A stretch of DNA of 28,074 nt from Agrocybe praecox (Eukaryota > Basidiomycota > Agaricomycetes > Agaricales > Agrocybaceae), in assembly GCA_964017145.1 (NCBI GenBank), contig CAXHKQ010000195.1, positions 1 to 28,074 on the forward strand, read 5' to 3'. Below, one piece after another: positions 27,457 through 28,074 of this stretch. The translations under genes and the position numbers were made by a program. The number at the start of each line of letters is the position of its first letter. Position 1 is the first letter of the stretch. The notes under the pieces are model-generated. The model saw only the letters and a list, made by a program, of their open reading frames with translations. It ran no database searches and had not been told where the DNA came from.

Positions 27457-27721
27457 TCTTCTTGGCCGACTTGATGCCGTCCATCGAGGAGCGGCGCGGC
27501 TTATACGCTTTGGGAGTTGGATCCGCAGTTACTGTAACTGTTGGTTTTGGTGTCTTGGGCTGCTCCGTACGTGCGCAGGACCGCTGGTGGCTTTTTGAAG
27601 AATGGCGACCCAATGGAAGTTTCGGCAACAGTTGGCTGGTTTGGTTTGGGCGTGCGTTGGATTTTGGCTTGCACCTCACCGATGCGCGTCGAGTCCAGGT
27701 GGCTGGCGATGTTCTTGCGGA
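27457..27721 (-). CDS. Gcna: GCNA-type protein, upstream basic exon (one frame change)
   Basis: The acceptor is TCTCCCCATCAACCACAG at 27722-27739. The first frame reads RKNIASHLDSTRIGEVQAK, then PFFKKPPAVLRT. After about 27555 the sensible frame is QPKTPKPTVTVTADPTPK, then RRSSMDGIKSAKK up to the donor GTGAGT at 27456-27451. The exit phase agrees with the acidic exon. The segment is basic and Pro/Lys-rich, like a disordered linker. It links to GCNA by position, strand and splice phase, not by a domain. The start codon is not here; the frame is closed by a stop upstream of the acceptor. Confidence 0.6.
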
Positions 27722-28055
27722 CTGTGGTTGATGGGGAGATACGAAGGGTTTGATCAAAAATCAATTTGGGTTACATTTTATGTAGATAATTGAGGTTCGA
27801 AGTACAGAGATCCGGGATCGTCAACATTGTAGATATGGTTTTTAATTACAGACAATTATTATTTTGGAATGCCTTTTTTGTAAAATTACGTGCTTGCAAA
27901 TTTTAAAATGTTAACATTCTTTAGCACTAAACATTTGTCTAGTGTTCCTGGGTGTGAGTGTCGTCATTCAATTGTGCGAGAGAGACAAGAATATATTGGG
28001 CGCGACCCGCGAGTTTTTTTAACAAGGTTGTAAGTTATAATATTAAGCTAATAAG
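27722..28055. other. No exon recognised; probably intron or 5' region of the GCNA gene
   Basis: AT-rich sequence. I could not identify a first exon, promoter or start codon for the GCNA gene. Confidence 0.35.
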
Positions 28056-28074
28056 CAAGGGCCCTAAAATTGTG
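28056..28074 (+). repeat. Left end of another hAT-like MITE, cut by the window edge
   Basis: CAAGGGCCCTAAAATTGTG resembles the family's left end with its first block shortened. It resembles the GGGCCCTAAAAT(A)GTG of the 5922 copy. Confidence 0.45.

Overview
The window is eukaryotic nuclear DNA, most likely from an insect and plausibly a fly or mosquito. It has introns with GT/AG borders, many dispersed transposable elements, CA/GT microsatellites, a BEL/Pao LTR retrotransposon, and two recognisable host genes. The species cannot be fixed from the sequence. Host coding sequence is GC-rich; the intronic and repeat sequence is AT-rich.

Layout, left to right. Positions 1-16976 hold no host exon I can support and are probably intron or upstream sequence of syndecan. 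The sequence is packed with repeats: a family of short elements with hAT-like ends (TIR starting CAAGGCCCGG, 8-bp target duplications), a TTAA-flanked element inserted inside one of them, a tRNA-derived SINE with a perfect 14-bp target duplication, two relics of a Tc1/mariner-type transposon, and a 7.2-kb BEL/Pao retrotransposon on the minus strand (7588-14751). The BEL element has LTRs, a tRNA-Phe primer site, gag, protease, RT, RNase H and integrase, but the reading frame is broken twice. Just beyond it is a 605-bp MITE containing a long hairpin.

Positions 16977-17149 are the last coding exon of syndecan (plus strand): transmembrane helix, conserved cytoplasmic tail and terminal EFYA PDZ-binding motif. 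A long 3' UTR rich in GT and CA tracts follows. The same frame stays strongly acidic for 40 codons beyond the stop, which makes it a candidate for stop-codon readthrough.

Positions 27721 down to 21140 (minus strand) carry the 3' part of a GCNA-type gene: disordered acidic region with SUMO-interaction-like motifs, SprT-like metalloprotease, zinc ribbon, HMG-box-like tail. Four exons are visible, one intron is about 4.1 kb and full of repeats, and the 5' end lies outside the window or was not found. The GC-rich middle exon needs several one-base frame changes to give the expected protein, so it is either damaged or mis-assembled. The syndecan and GCNA genes converge tail to tail. No CRISPR array, operon or bacterial feature is present.
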